Of a DNA stretch of 9,617 nt, positions 1 to 5,105 are shown piece by piece (position 1 is the stretch's first letter; each line of letters starts with the position of its first letter). A program made the position numbers and the translations under genes. Origin of the DNA: an uncultured Mucilaginibacter sp. (GTDB taxonomy: Bacteria > Bacteroidota > Bacteroidia > Sphingobacteriales > Sphingobacteriaceae); contig NZ_CAMLOV010000191.1 in the NCBI RefSeq assembly GCF_946481715.1, forward strand, positions 1 through 9,617, read 5' to 3'. A model generated the notes under the pieces. It was not told where the DNA came from. It ran no database searches and worked only from the letters and a program-made list of their open reading frames with translations.

Positions 1-55
1 AAGACGCTCTTACGATATAAAGAAACAAACATATCCACCAAATTCAAAATCACAT

Positions 56-71
56 AATGACCCAATGACCC
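56..71. repeat. two tandem copies of an 8-bp unit
   Basis: AATGACCC occurs twice in direct succession just downstream of the broken doc gene stop. It is short and may be chance. It lies in the 74-bp left edge, where no gene is visible. Confidence 0.45.
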
Positions 72-74
72 AAG

Positions 75-445
75 TTAGATTTTAATTGAATGGGCAGTAA
101 TCCAATGCTTTATTTGATCGAAGTGAATTTCGCCCATACTGGCAGATATCGACATCTTATATTTTTCCTCAAAACTTGCGTCGAGATCAAAGTTCTCGCC
201 CATTAACGTTAATCTAAGCAACACATATGCCGTGCGCTTATTCCCGTCGATGAATGGATGATTAATTATTAAGCTTTCGAAAATTGCCGTTGCTTTGTCA
301 AATGCGGTAGGATACAAATCTTGCGTATCGAAAGTCATCCACGGGCGTGCTAAAGCAGCTTCAAGACCAGCCTGATCCCTTTACTGCCGCCAAATTCTTC
401 GATTACTTCATTATGATACGTTAAGGCTTCGTCAACACTTATCAT
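75..445 (-). pseudogene. doc: Doc/Fic-family toxin, frameshifted
   Basis: This is the toxin half of a toxin-antitoxin pair; Doc proteins are Fic-fold enzymes, and P1 Doc phosphorylates EF-Tu. The ATG at 445-443 opens a frame that reads MISVDEALTYHNEVIEEFGG and stops after 31 residues. The rest of the family's N-terminal region (RDQAGLEAALARPW) continues in another frame and runs into an 87-residue tail that carries the signature HPFIDGNKRTA. The junction lies at 373-379. A second copy of the 7-bp word GGGATCA there (minus strand) would restore the consensus GGSKGIRDQAGLE and give 378 nt, that is 125 residues, close to the usual Doc length of about 126; the catalytic His would be residue 65. 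The gene overlaps the antitoxin stop by ATGA, so it was translationally coupled. The 87-residue tail from the ATG at 338 keeps the catalytic motif but lacks the N-terminal helices. I judge it inactive. Confidence 0.88.
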
Positions 446-630
446 TCTGCGAGTTTTTGCAATAACTCCCGATCTTCTTTCAGGATTCTCTTAAAATTTT
501 CAGCGCGCTTCATTCTCTCAGGCGAATGCGCCTGCAACCCTTTCAAAAAAGCCAGTGCTTCATTCAGGGCAGTTTCAGGGATATTATCCACAGCTTTATG
601 CATTTCTTCTTTTAATTCAGCGGTACTCAT
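442..630 (-). CDS. small antitoxin-like protein of a doc module
   Basis: This 62-residue protein begins MSTAELKEEMHKAVDNIPE and is almost wholly helical and charged. It ends in a basic/acidic helix (ERMKRAENFKRILKEDRELLQKLAE) of the kind antitoxins use to wrap the toxin. I do not see a clear Phd/YefM or AbrB DNA-binding domain. It resembles the small addiction-module proteins found next to RelE or Doc toxins in Bacteroidota. I chose the ATG at 630 because the longer frame to 669 would start inside thyA and adds a poor N-terminus ([13 protein letters not shown]). Its TGA overlaps the ATG of the doc gene, which fits an antitoxin-first operon. It starts 25 bp after the thyA stop and may be read through from thyA. 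A TAAATTTG at the right distance for a -7 element ends 5 bp before the ATG, but it would give an almost leaderless message. The reading frame is intact although the toxin is broken. Confidence 0.7.
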   Translation of the reverse strand: MSTAELKEEMHKAVDNIPETALNEALAFLKGLQAHSPERMKRAENFKRILKEDRELLQKLAE

Positions 631-655
631 AATATCAAATTTACGCAATCTCAAA

Positions 656-1477
656 TTAAACCGCAACAATCCCTTTTATGTGTGGCCACGGTTCATAATT
701 CTCCAAAGTGAAATCCTCAAACTTAAAGCCAAAAATATCCTTCACCTCGGGATTTATCTTCATCGTTGGCAATGGTTTTGGTTCGCGGCTTAGTTGCAGG
801 CGGGCCTGCTCCAGGTGGTTGTTGTAAATGTGGGCATCGCCAAAGGTGTGGATGAAGTCGCCATAATCCAGGTCGCATACCTGGGCCATCATCATCGTAA
901 GCAATGCGTAGGAGGCAATGTTGAAAGGCACGCCCAAAAATATATCGGCACTGCGCTGGTAAAGCTGGCAGGAAAGCTTGCCCTTTGTTTCGCCTTTGGA
1001 AGTATCTGCCGGCTGCACATAAAACTGGAACAGGCTATGGCAGGGGGGGAGGGCCATTTGATTTACATCGGCCACGTTCCAGGCCGATACCATAATGCGG
1101 CGCGAATCAGGGTTGTTCTTGAGGGTGTTCACCACCTGGGTTATTTGGTCGATGTGCCCGCCATCGGGTTTTGGCCAGCTGCGCCACTGGTAGCCATACA
1201 CCGGGCCAAGGTTGCCATCAGCATCTGCCCACTCATCCCAAATGCGCACGCCATTGTCTTTTAAATATTGGATATTGGTGTCTCCGCTCAAAAACCAGAT
1301 CAACTCGTGGATGATGGATTTAAGGTGCAGCTTTTTGGTGGTCACCATCGGGAAGCCTTCCTGCAGGTTAAAACGCATTTGGTAGCCAAATACACTGAGG
1401 GTTCCGGTGCCGGTACGGTCGTGCTTTTGAGCGCCGGTATCCATCACATGCTGCATTAGGTCGAGGTATTGTTTCAT
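656..1477 (-). CDS. thyA: thymidylate synthase ThyA
   Basis: ThyA converts dUMP to dTMP with methylene-tetrahydrofolate in the cytoplasm. The 273-residue protein is full length. Visible landmarks are R21 in DRTGTGT (phosphate binding), [13 protein letters not shown] (57-69), RR126-127 in [11 protein letters not shown], the catalytic C146 in [33 protein letters not shown] (174-193), and GDAHIYNNH (213-221). Numbering matches the E. coli enzyme (264 residues) up to C146. The 9 extra residues are accounted for by an insertion around 155-166 ([12 protein letters not shown]) where E. coli has ADG. The start [15 protein letters not shown] matches the family. No Shine-Dalgarno sequence is present. 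The upstream leader is the 9-bp repeat array of the S23 unit, which ends 4 bp before the start codon. The antitoxin and broken doc genes follow on the same strand. Confidence 0.98.
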   Translation of the reverse strand: MKQYLDLMQHVMDTGAQKHDRTGTGTLSVFGYQMRFNLQEGFPMVTTKKLHLKSIIHELIWFLSGDTNIQYLKDNGVRIWDEWADADGNLGPVYGYQWRSWPKPDGGHIDQITQVVNTLKNNPDSRRIMVSAWNVADVNQMALPPCHSLFQFYVQPADTSKGETKGKLSCQLYQRSADIFLGVPFNIASYALLTMMMAQVCDLDYGDFIHTFGDAHIYNNHLEQARLQLSREPKPLPTMKINPEVKDIFGFKFEDFTLENYEPWPHIKGIVAV

Positions 1478-1481
1478 CTTA

Positions 1482-1553
1482 GTTATAAAGGTTGAAAAGG
1501 TTAGAAAAGTTAAAAGGGTTAAAAAAGTTGGAGAAGTTAGAGATGTTAGAAAA
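1482..1553 (+). repeat. left array of eight degenerate 9-bp repeats
   Basis: Eight consecutive 9-mers, all starting GTT and otherwise almost purely purine: GTTATAAAG, GTTGAAAAG, GTTAGAAAA, GTTAAAAGG, GTTAAAAAA, GTTGGAGAA, GTTAGAGAT, GTTAGAAAA. They fill exactly 72 bp between the thyA start codon and the spacer after the S23 gene stop. The thyA mRNA leader therefore consists of the pyrimidine-rich complement. Confidence 0.9.
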
Positions 1554-1604
1554 TTTCATTAGGGTGTTTTCGCAAATCACCACTTCGTGCGCTTTTTAAG
1601 TTAT

Positions 1605-1982
1605 CTAGCCTTTACTTTGATCTATCCTTGTTTTTAAATATGCAATGTATCCGTTCAAAAGCCGGAAACAGTTATCGTAAATAATTCTTAATTCGCTTAG
1701 CTTTTCTGCGGTAATTATATCTTCATCATTAGCACAAATGAGGTGGTCTAATGTTTCATTTAGTGAACCCCGGGCATTCCTGCAAAATTTTAAATTGTCG
1801 GCGTAGTGATATCGGCCATGACCTTCGGCAATGTTGGCAGTAACTGATCTTGAACATCGGACTAATTGGTCTACCATGCGGTATTTTTCATCAAAGGGAA
1901 AGCTTTTCAAAAGGTTTCGGATAGCAATCCGGTACAATCGACATTGTTTCCAAACTTCTAGGTCTTCAAAACTATTCATCAT
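1605..1982 (-). CDS. four-helix-bundle protein, S23 / 23S rRNA intervening-sequence family
   Basis: This 125-residue protein carries the family landmarks FEDLEVWK (5-12), FPFDEKYRMVDQLVRCSRSVTANIAEGHGR (28-57, with the typical NIAEG) and FCRNARGSLNET (66-77), followed by a last helix pair. The family includes the protein encoded in 23S rRNA intervening sequences of Leptospira and Coxiella and is related in fold to Avd of diversity-generating retroelements. A pentameric four-helix bundle is known for some members, but the cellular role is unclear. I see no rRNA sequence, reverse transcriptase or variable repeat nearby, so this is a stand-alone copy. Two adjacent ATGs (1982 and 1979) are possible starts; I take the first. 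The upstream region is the right 9-bp array, with no Shine-Dalgarno sequence and no clear TAnnTTTG promoter. The gene points towards thyA. Confidence 0.9.
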   Translation of the reverse strand: MMNSFEDLEVWKQCRLYRIAIRNLLKSFPFDEKYRMVDQLVRCSRSVTANIAEGHGRYHYADNLKFCRNARGSLNETLDHLICANDEDIITAEKLSELRIIYDNCFRLLNGYIAYLKTRIDQSKG

Positions 1983-1993
1983 TCTTGCAAATT

Positions 1994-2038
1994 TCTTTTA
2001 ACCTTTCTAACCATTCCAACTTTTCTAACCATTCCAAC
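1994..2038 (-). repeat. right array of five degenerate 9-bp repeats
   Basis: Read on the minus strand the units are GTTGGAATG, GTTAGAAAA, GTTGGAATG, GTTAGAAAG, GTTAAAAGA, giving an 18-bp higher-order period in the first four. They are inverted relative to the left array at 1482-1553. They sit directly upstream of the S23 gene and about 20 bp before the ispE promoter. Confidence 0.88.
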
Positions 2039-2059
2039 TTAGTACAAAGAAAAATAATC

Positions 2060-2067
2060 TAATTTTG
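2060..2067 (+). promoter_or_regulatory. Bacteroidota -7 element for ispE
   Basis: TAATTTTG matches TAnnTTTG exactly and lies 48 bp before the ispE ATG, which leaves a leader of roughly 40 nt. The expected -33 TTTG is not clear: only CTTAG is found about 19 bp upstream, at the edge of the repeat array. Confidence 0.45.
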
Positions 2068-2115
2068 GTATCCTACCGATGTTTAAAAATACATGGGTTG
2101 TTAATCAAATTCTAC

Positions 2116-2925
2116 ATGATCGTATTCCCGAACGCAAAGATAAATATAGGCCTTAACATTATAGAACGCCGGCCCGATGGCTACCACAATTTGGAGACGG
2201 TTTTTTACCCCATCAAAATTAACGACGTGCTGGAAGTGATAGAAGCCGGCGCCCTCAGCTTCCAATCTTCGGGCCTGGAAATCCCCGGTGGCGATGCCGA
2301 CAACCTTTGCATCAAAGGCTACCATTTGCTGAAGAAGGATTTCCCAAAACTGCCGCCGGTGAAAATCCACCTCCACAAAAATATCCCGATAGGTGCTGGG
2401 CTGGGAGGTGGCTCATCAGACGCTGGGTTTTTTATTAAACTGATGAACGAGAAATTTGGGCTTGGTTTATCAGTTGATGCCATGATGGATTATGCCCGGG
2501 TGTTGGGTGCCGACTGTGCTTTCTTTATCGAAAGCAAGCCCGTTTTTGCCTTTGATAAGGGCGACGAGTTTGAGCCGATAAAATTAGACCTTACAGGCTA
2601 CAAAATTGTTTTGGTGATGCCTGATGCCCATGTATCCACCGCAGAGGCTTACAGAGGCGTAAAACCGGCACCGGTTAAAGAATCCTTATACGACCTGATA
2701 AAAACACCCCTGACTAACTGGAAACGCCATATTAAGAACGATTTTGAAGGGCATATCTTCCGCGACAACCCCATTATCCGTGGCGTAAAAGCAGAGCTGT
2801 ACGAACACGGTGCCTTATACGCCAGTATGAGCGGGAGCGGGGCATCCGTTTTTGGCATCTTCGAGAGCCTGCCCGATCTTCAAAACATGGAAGCTAATGG
2901 TTGCACTGTTTTCTACGATATTTAG
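2116..2925 (+). CDS. ispE: 4-diphosphocytidyl-2-C-methyl-D-erythritol kinase IspE
   Basis: IspE is the ATP-dependent kinase of the MEP isoprenoid pathway. It phosphorylates the 2-hydroxyl of CDP-methylerythritol in the cytoplasm. The 269-residue protein shows the N-terminal FPNAKINIGLNI (4-15, conserved K8), RRPDGYHNLETVF (18-30), the GHMP ATP-binding loop IPIGAGLGGGSSDA (90-103), LGADCAFFI (130-138, with the likely catalytic D133) and the C-terminal GHMP motif MSGSGASVFG (238-247). I chose the ATG at 2116 because MIVFPNAKIN is the usual family start; an in-frame ATG at 2065 would add 17 unconserved residues and overlap the -7 element. There is no Shine-Dalgarno sequence, as is common in this phylum. 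The gene stands alone on the plus strand, divergent from S23/thyA and convergent with the LapA-like gene. Confidence 0.97.
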   Translation: MIVFPNAKINIGLNIIERRPDGYHNLETVFYPIKINDVLEVIEAGALSFQSSGLEIPGGDADNLCIKGYHLLKKDFPKLPPVKIHLHKNIPIGAGLGGGSSDAGFFIKLMNEKFGLGLSVDAMMDYARVLGADCAFFIESKPVFAFDKGDEFEPIKLDLTGYKIVLVMPDAHVSTAEAYRGVKPAPVKESLYDLIKTPLTNWKRHIKNDFEGHIFRDNPIIRGVKAELYEHGALYASMSGSGASVFGIFESLPDLQNMEANGCTVFYDI

Positions 2926-2944
2926 GGTTACCGAAGGGTTTTTA

Positions 2945-2988
2945 AGAAAAGCACAGAAAACCACAGAAAAACACCGAAAATCCTCCGA
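2945..2988 (+). repeat. decamer repeats, including a 27-bp word shared with the EamA gene
   Basis: Four 10-bp units follow each other after ispE: AGAAAAGCAC, AGAAAACCAC, AGAAAAACAC, CGAAAATCCT. The stretch 2962-2988 recurs with one mismatch in 27 bp, in inverted orientation, at 4881-4907 inside the EamA transporter gene. This suggests a dispersed repeat family of the genome. Confidence 0.75.
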
Positions 2989-2999
2989 TTTTCAACGGT
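2966..2999 (-). terminator. hairpin with T-run, likely terminator of the LapA-like gene
   Basis: ACCGAAAATC (2973-2982) can pair with GATTTT-CA-ACGGT (2987-2999) around a CTCC loop, with a two-base bulge. On the minus strand the hairpin is followed by GTTTTTC (2972-2966), which gives a U-run for transcripts leaving the LapA-like gene. On the plus strand the following bases are A-rich, so it is weaker for ispE. The stem is mostly A/T. Confidence 0.45.
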
Positions 3000-3025
3000 A
3001 AAAACAGCCTTTTTTGGCAGTAACA

Positions 3026-3304
3026 TCAATTGATGTAATCCTTGTCCTCGTCACTTAGTGTATTGGATTTTGAATTGCCGGCCTCGTCTTCATCGTAGCC
3101 GATGTGATTGTATCTGCTGCGCCCTGGTCGGCCAACCAGGTAGCCTAAAATAAATGTGGTTACGCCCACGATGAGCAGCATGGTAATTTTGGATACGTAC
3201 ATCGTAGAGAACAAAACGGTAAACCGTACCTGCTCCAAATTTTGCATAAAAACAATTGTGAGCAAAATGCCGATGGCAAGGATGATGATGGTTTTGATGC
3301 GCAT
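3026..3304 (-). CDS. LapA-domain (DUF1049-like) small inner-membrane protein
   Basis: The 92-residue protein has two predicted membrane helices, about 4-20 (KTIIILAIGILLTIVFM) and about 39-59 (SKITMLLIVGVTTFILGYLVG). Between them lies the LapA-type segment QNLEQVRFTVLFSTMYV. LapA-domain proteins commonly read NxxxVxxxFLF followed by PLxLLLLxxFLxGxLxG, and this pattern fits. The cytoplasmic tail (60-92) is polar and ends strongly acidic (SDEDKDYIN). LapA (YciS) of E. coli works with LapB in controlling LPS synthesis; no lapB is seen here, so that role is not transferred. The gene stands alone. The ATG at 3304 begins MRIKTIIILA, a natural membrane-protein start. No clear promoter or Shine-Dalgarno sequence was recognised. 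Confidence 0.75.
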   Translation of the reverse strand: MRIKTIIILAIGILLTIVFMQNLEQVRFTVLFSTMYVSKITMLLIVGVTTFILGYLVGRPGRSRYNHIGYDEDEAGNSKSNTLSDEDKDYIN

Positions 3305-3828
3305 AAATTTTACCGCTTAATTGGTAACCACAAGATGCAATTTTTTCAGCTGGTTTTAAAATGCCTTTTATTTGAAGCGTTTTGGCCATGGCGCGTGGAA
3401 AGGCAATCATCCCAAAGCAAATGTGACAGGAGCTTTTCGGCGTTTTCGATATCAGTTTAAATAACGGTCTGTTGTTAGAAATCATCCCATCAGTTTGCCT
3501 GGTGATTTTACAACTCGCGTCGATCTACACAAATTTCCACTCCCTTTATTGTAGCTATTTAGTGTTGCGCCAGCGTGATTTTTTCAGCGGTACTTTCCGC
3601 TCAGGAAATTCAAATTGTATACAACACGGCTACTCCCGCAATTTTTTTAAAATTCTCTATTCCGGTTTCGGTACACTTAGCTGCGCGGTTTATCCAATTA
3701 TGCTAATGTGGACTAATGCGTTAAATAACCAATTGTATGTATCTCATTATTAATTATATAAATAGTTTTTTTGGTATCACTGTCAATGCGTGCTAATATT
3801 TTTAGTTTTACAAAAATTTGAAAGCCCG

Positions 3829-3857
3829 ATTTATCTTAATTGTTTGGTTAGATAAAT
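3829..3857. repeat. 8-bp inverted repeat in the AT-rich spacer
   Basis: ATTTATCT (3829-3836) and AGATAAAT (3850-3857) are perfect inverted arms around 13 bp. Being A/T-only apart from one base it is a weak stem. It might be a protein-binding site or chance. Confidence 0.3.
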
Positions 3858-4113
3858 GACATATATAATTGATTTTTAATTTAATATAATTCCGAGATAA
3901 ATGTGTAATTCGCCATTTAAATGCTGATATCGGGGCGAAAATTGCCCGCTTTTCAATACAATGTTGCTTTTAGTGGAGTTTTACTTCGGTACACTATTAA
4001 AATTTGTGATTTTGCGTCTGCGCGTACGTAATCAGGCAGGTCGCACTATTTCGCGGCCGGAAATTTGAGTGCCTTAAAAAGGCTAAAAACGAGCTGTTTT
4101 GGCAGGCTTGCTT

Positions 4114-4133
4114 TGCCCCTACCCCATGGGGCA
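4114..4133 (-). terminator. GC-rich hairpin downstream of the tgt operon
   Basis: TGCCCC (4114-4119) and GGGGCA (4128-4133) form a perfect 6-bp stem around 8 bases, some 50 bp after the EamA stop. The minus-strand sequence just after it (AAGCAAGCC) has no U-run, so it is at best an imperfect intrinsic terminator or an mRNA end stabiliser. A second small palindrome, GCCTT-AAA-AAGGC, lies at 4071-4083. Confidence 0.3.
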
Positions 4134-4181
4134 GAGCGCGTATATTTTATACAAAACGCAAAGAATTGACGAAAATAGGAC

Positions 4182-5105
4182 TTAGCTGGACCTGCGTTTG
4201 GCCACCTGTTTTTGCGCCACAGGGTACAGGAAAATGGTAGAGAGGATGATGGCGGCGCCTATCCAAAAACCAGGCGTAACCCGGTTGCGATCGCCAAGAA
4301 AAAGGAAGGCCATGATGATACCGTACACGGGCTCGAGGTTGGTAATAAGCGCCACCCGGAAGGCCGAAAGTTCGCGCATTACAGATACACCCGCAACATA
4401 CGCAAGCGATGTGCATACCGTGCCAAGCAGTATCAGGTAGCCAATATCAGAAGGCTTGGGAAGTGAGAAATTATTGAAGCCACCGGTTACGGCAAGGTAT
4501 AAGCTGATCCAAACAAAAGCTCCTGATAGCTCATAAAAGGCAATAACAGGAGCCTCGTAAGTCTTCACAAAACGCGAATTAATAATAGCAAAAAGTGCTG
4601 CAAGCACAGCGCTGATAAGCCCTGCTATAATGCCCTTAGTGTATTGTGTTTCGAACTTAAAAATCAAAATAATGCCGGTTATAATTAAGACTCCTGCCAC
4701 AATCTCCATTTTGGCAATACGGGTTTTGTTGATGAGCGGCTCGAAAATTGCCGTAAAAAGCGTGATGGAAGAAAGGCAAACCAGCGTTACCGGAACAGTT
4801 GAAAGCTTAATAGAAGCGAAAAAAAGTATCCAGTGGCCGCCCACTAAAGCCCCGGTAAATGCCATTTTTACCAGCGTTTTTCGGAGGATTTTCGGTGTTT
4901 TTCTTTGAAATTTCGGTGTTTTTCTTTGAAAAAAAAGGTAAAAAAACAAGGAAATTGCTGCAATTCCAACCCTGTACCAAACCAAAGTTACTGCCGATAT
5001 GGTTATCAACTGGCCCAAAATGCCGGTGAACCCCCATACAAAAACGGTAAGATGGAGGATGATGAGGTTCTTATTAGGGGTAGGGCTATGGGTGTTTTCG
5101 GGCAT
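4182..5105 (-). CDS. EamA-family (DMT superfamily) transporter
   Basis: This 307-residue membrane protein has the two-fold EamA layout with about ten helices. The first half starts near NLIILHLTVFVWGFTGILGQLI (13-34) and includes GALVGGHWILFFASIKLSTVPVTLV (85-109), and the second half runs from about 157 (KGIIAGLISAVLAALFAIINSRFV) to 296. It keeps the typical EPL (122-124) and LEPV (257-260) motifs at the ends of the repeats. Substrates of such exporters vary (amino acids, metabolites, drugs) and cannot be told here. The cytoplasmic loop after helix 2 carries an exact heptapeptide duplication, FQRKTPK at 59-65 and 66-72, followed by a degenerate ILRKTLVK, making the loop very basic. The start codon directly abuts the stop of the upstream permease gene (TAAATG), so it is the third gene of the tgt operon. 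The C-terminus is basic (KQVAKRRSS). Confidence 0.9.
   Translation of the reverse strand: MPENTHSPTPNKNLIILHLTVFVWGFTGILGQLITISAVTLVWYRVGIAAISLFFYLFFQRKTPKFQRKTPKILRKTLVKMAFTGALVGGHWILFFASIKLSTVPVTLVCLSSITLFTAIFEPLINKTRIAKMEIVAGVLIITGIILIFKFETQYTKGIIAGLISAVLAALFAIINSRFVKTYEAPVIAFYELSGAFVWISLYLAVTGGFNNFSLPKPSDIGYLILLGTVCTSLAYVAGVSVMRELSAFRVALITNLEPVYGIIMAFLFLGDRNRVTPGFWIGAAIILSTIFLYPVAQKQVAKRRSS
4881..4931 (-). repeat. 21-bp perfect tandem duplication plus dispersed 27-bp word inside the EamA gene
   Basis: The 21 bp at 4890-4910 are repeated exactly at 4911-4931 and encode FQRKTPK twice. The stretch 4881-4907 matches 2962-2988 (inverted) in 26 of 27 positions. The reading frame is kept because the unit is a multiple of three. 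Confidence 0.88.

Larger units (their letters stand above)
1478..2043. mobile_element. candidate S23 insertion unit bounded by inverted 9-bp arrays
   Basis: A single gene for an S23-type four-helix-bundle protein lies between two arrays of degenerate 9-mers. The left array reads GTTRRARAR-like on the plus strand, and the right array reads the same way on the minus strand, so they form inverted ends. A 13-bp word, GGTTAGAAAAGTT, is exact in both (1499-1511 and, inverted, 2018-2030). The hexamer CTTAGT stands at both outer edges (1478-1483 and 2038-2043) in direct orientation and could be a target duplication. S23 genes are known as open frames inside intervening sequences of 23S rRNA genes, where the insert folds on an inverted-repeat stem. 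No transposase or recombinase is present, so any mobility would need help in trans. The layout is seen; the mobile nature is inference. Confidence 0.35.
3305..4181. other. long intergenic region without a convincing gene
   Basis: About 880 bp, very AT-rich from about 3740 to 3900. The open frames here (for example 3472-3753 on plus and 3305-3485 on minus) are rich in Cys, His, Ser and Tyr, begin without a signal, and match no family I know. Small structures are listed separately. An 11-bp word TTCGGTACACT occurs twice in direct orientation (3667-3677 and 3985-3995), and AGATAAATG occurs at 3850-3858 and 3895-3903. It could be a decayed gene, a site of earlier insertion, or hold a small RNA; nothing here decides between these. 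Confidence 0.6.

Noticed and set aside
373..379. Programmed frameshift in doc
   Set aside because: There is no slippery heptamer, and the missing 7 bp (including most of two codons of the family consensus) are better explained by deletion of a tandem copy.
794..1264. Long open frame on the plus strand opposite thyA
   Set aside because: It is the antisense shadow of a well-conserved thyA gene; its translation is rich in Val, His and Gly with no family features.
1605..1982. Diversity-generating retroelement accessory gene (Avd)
   Set aside because: The fold family is related, but there is no reverse transcriptase, template repeat or variable target gene in the window, and NIAEG/ARGSLNE fit the S23 group.
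1482..2038. CRISPR-like arrays
   Set aside because: The 9-bp units are directly adjacent, without spacers, and there are no cas genes.
3090..3485. 131-codon open frame on the minus strand overlapping the LapA-like gene
   Set aside because: Most of it is the LapA-like gene in another frame (NHHHPCHRHF); the part upstream (3305-3485) shows no family features.
3472..3753. 93-codon open frame on the plus strand in the large spacer
   Set aside because: No start signal, no recognisable motif, and a Cys/Tyr/Ser-rich composition typical of chance translation of AT-rich DNA.
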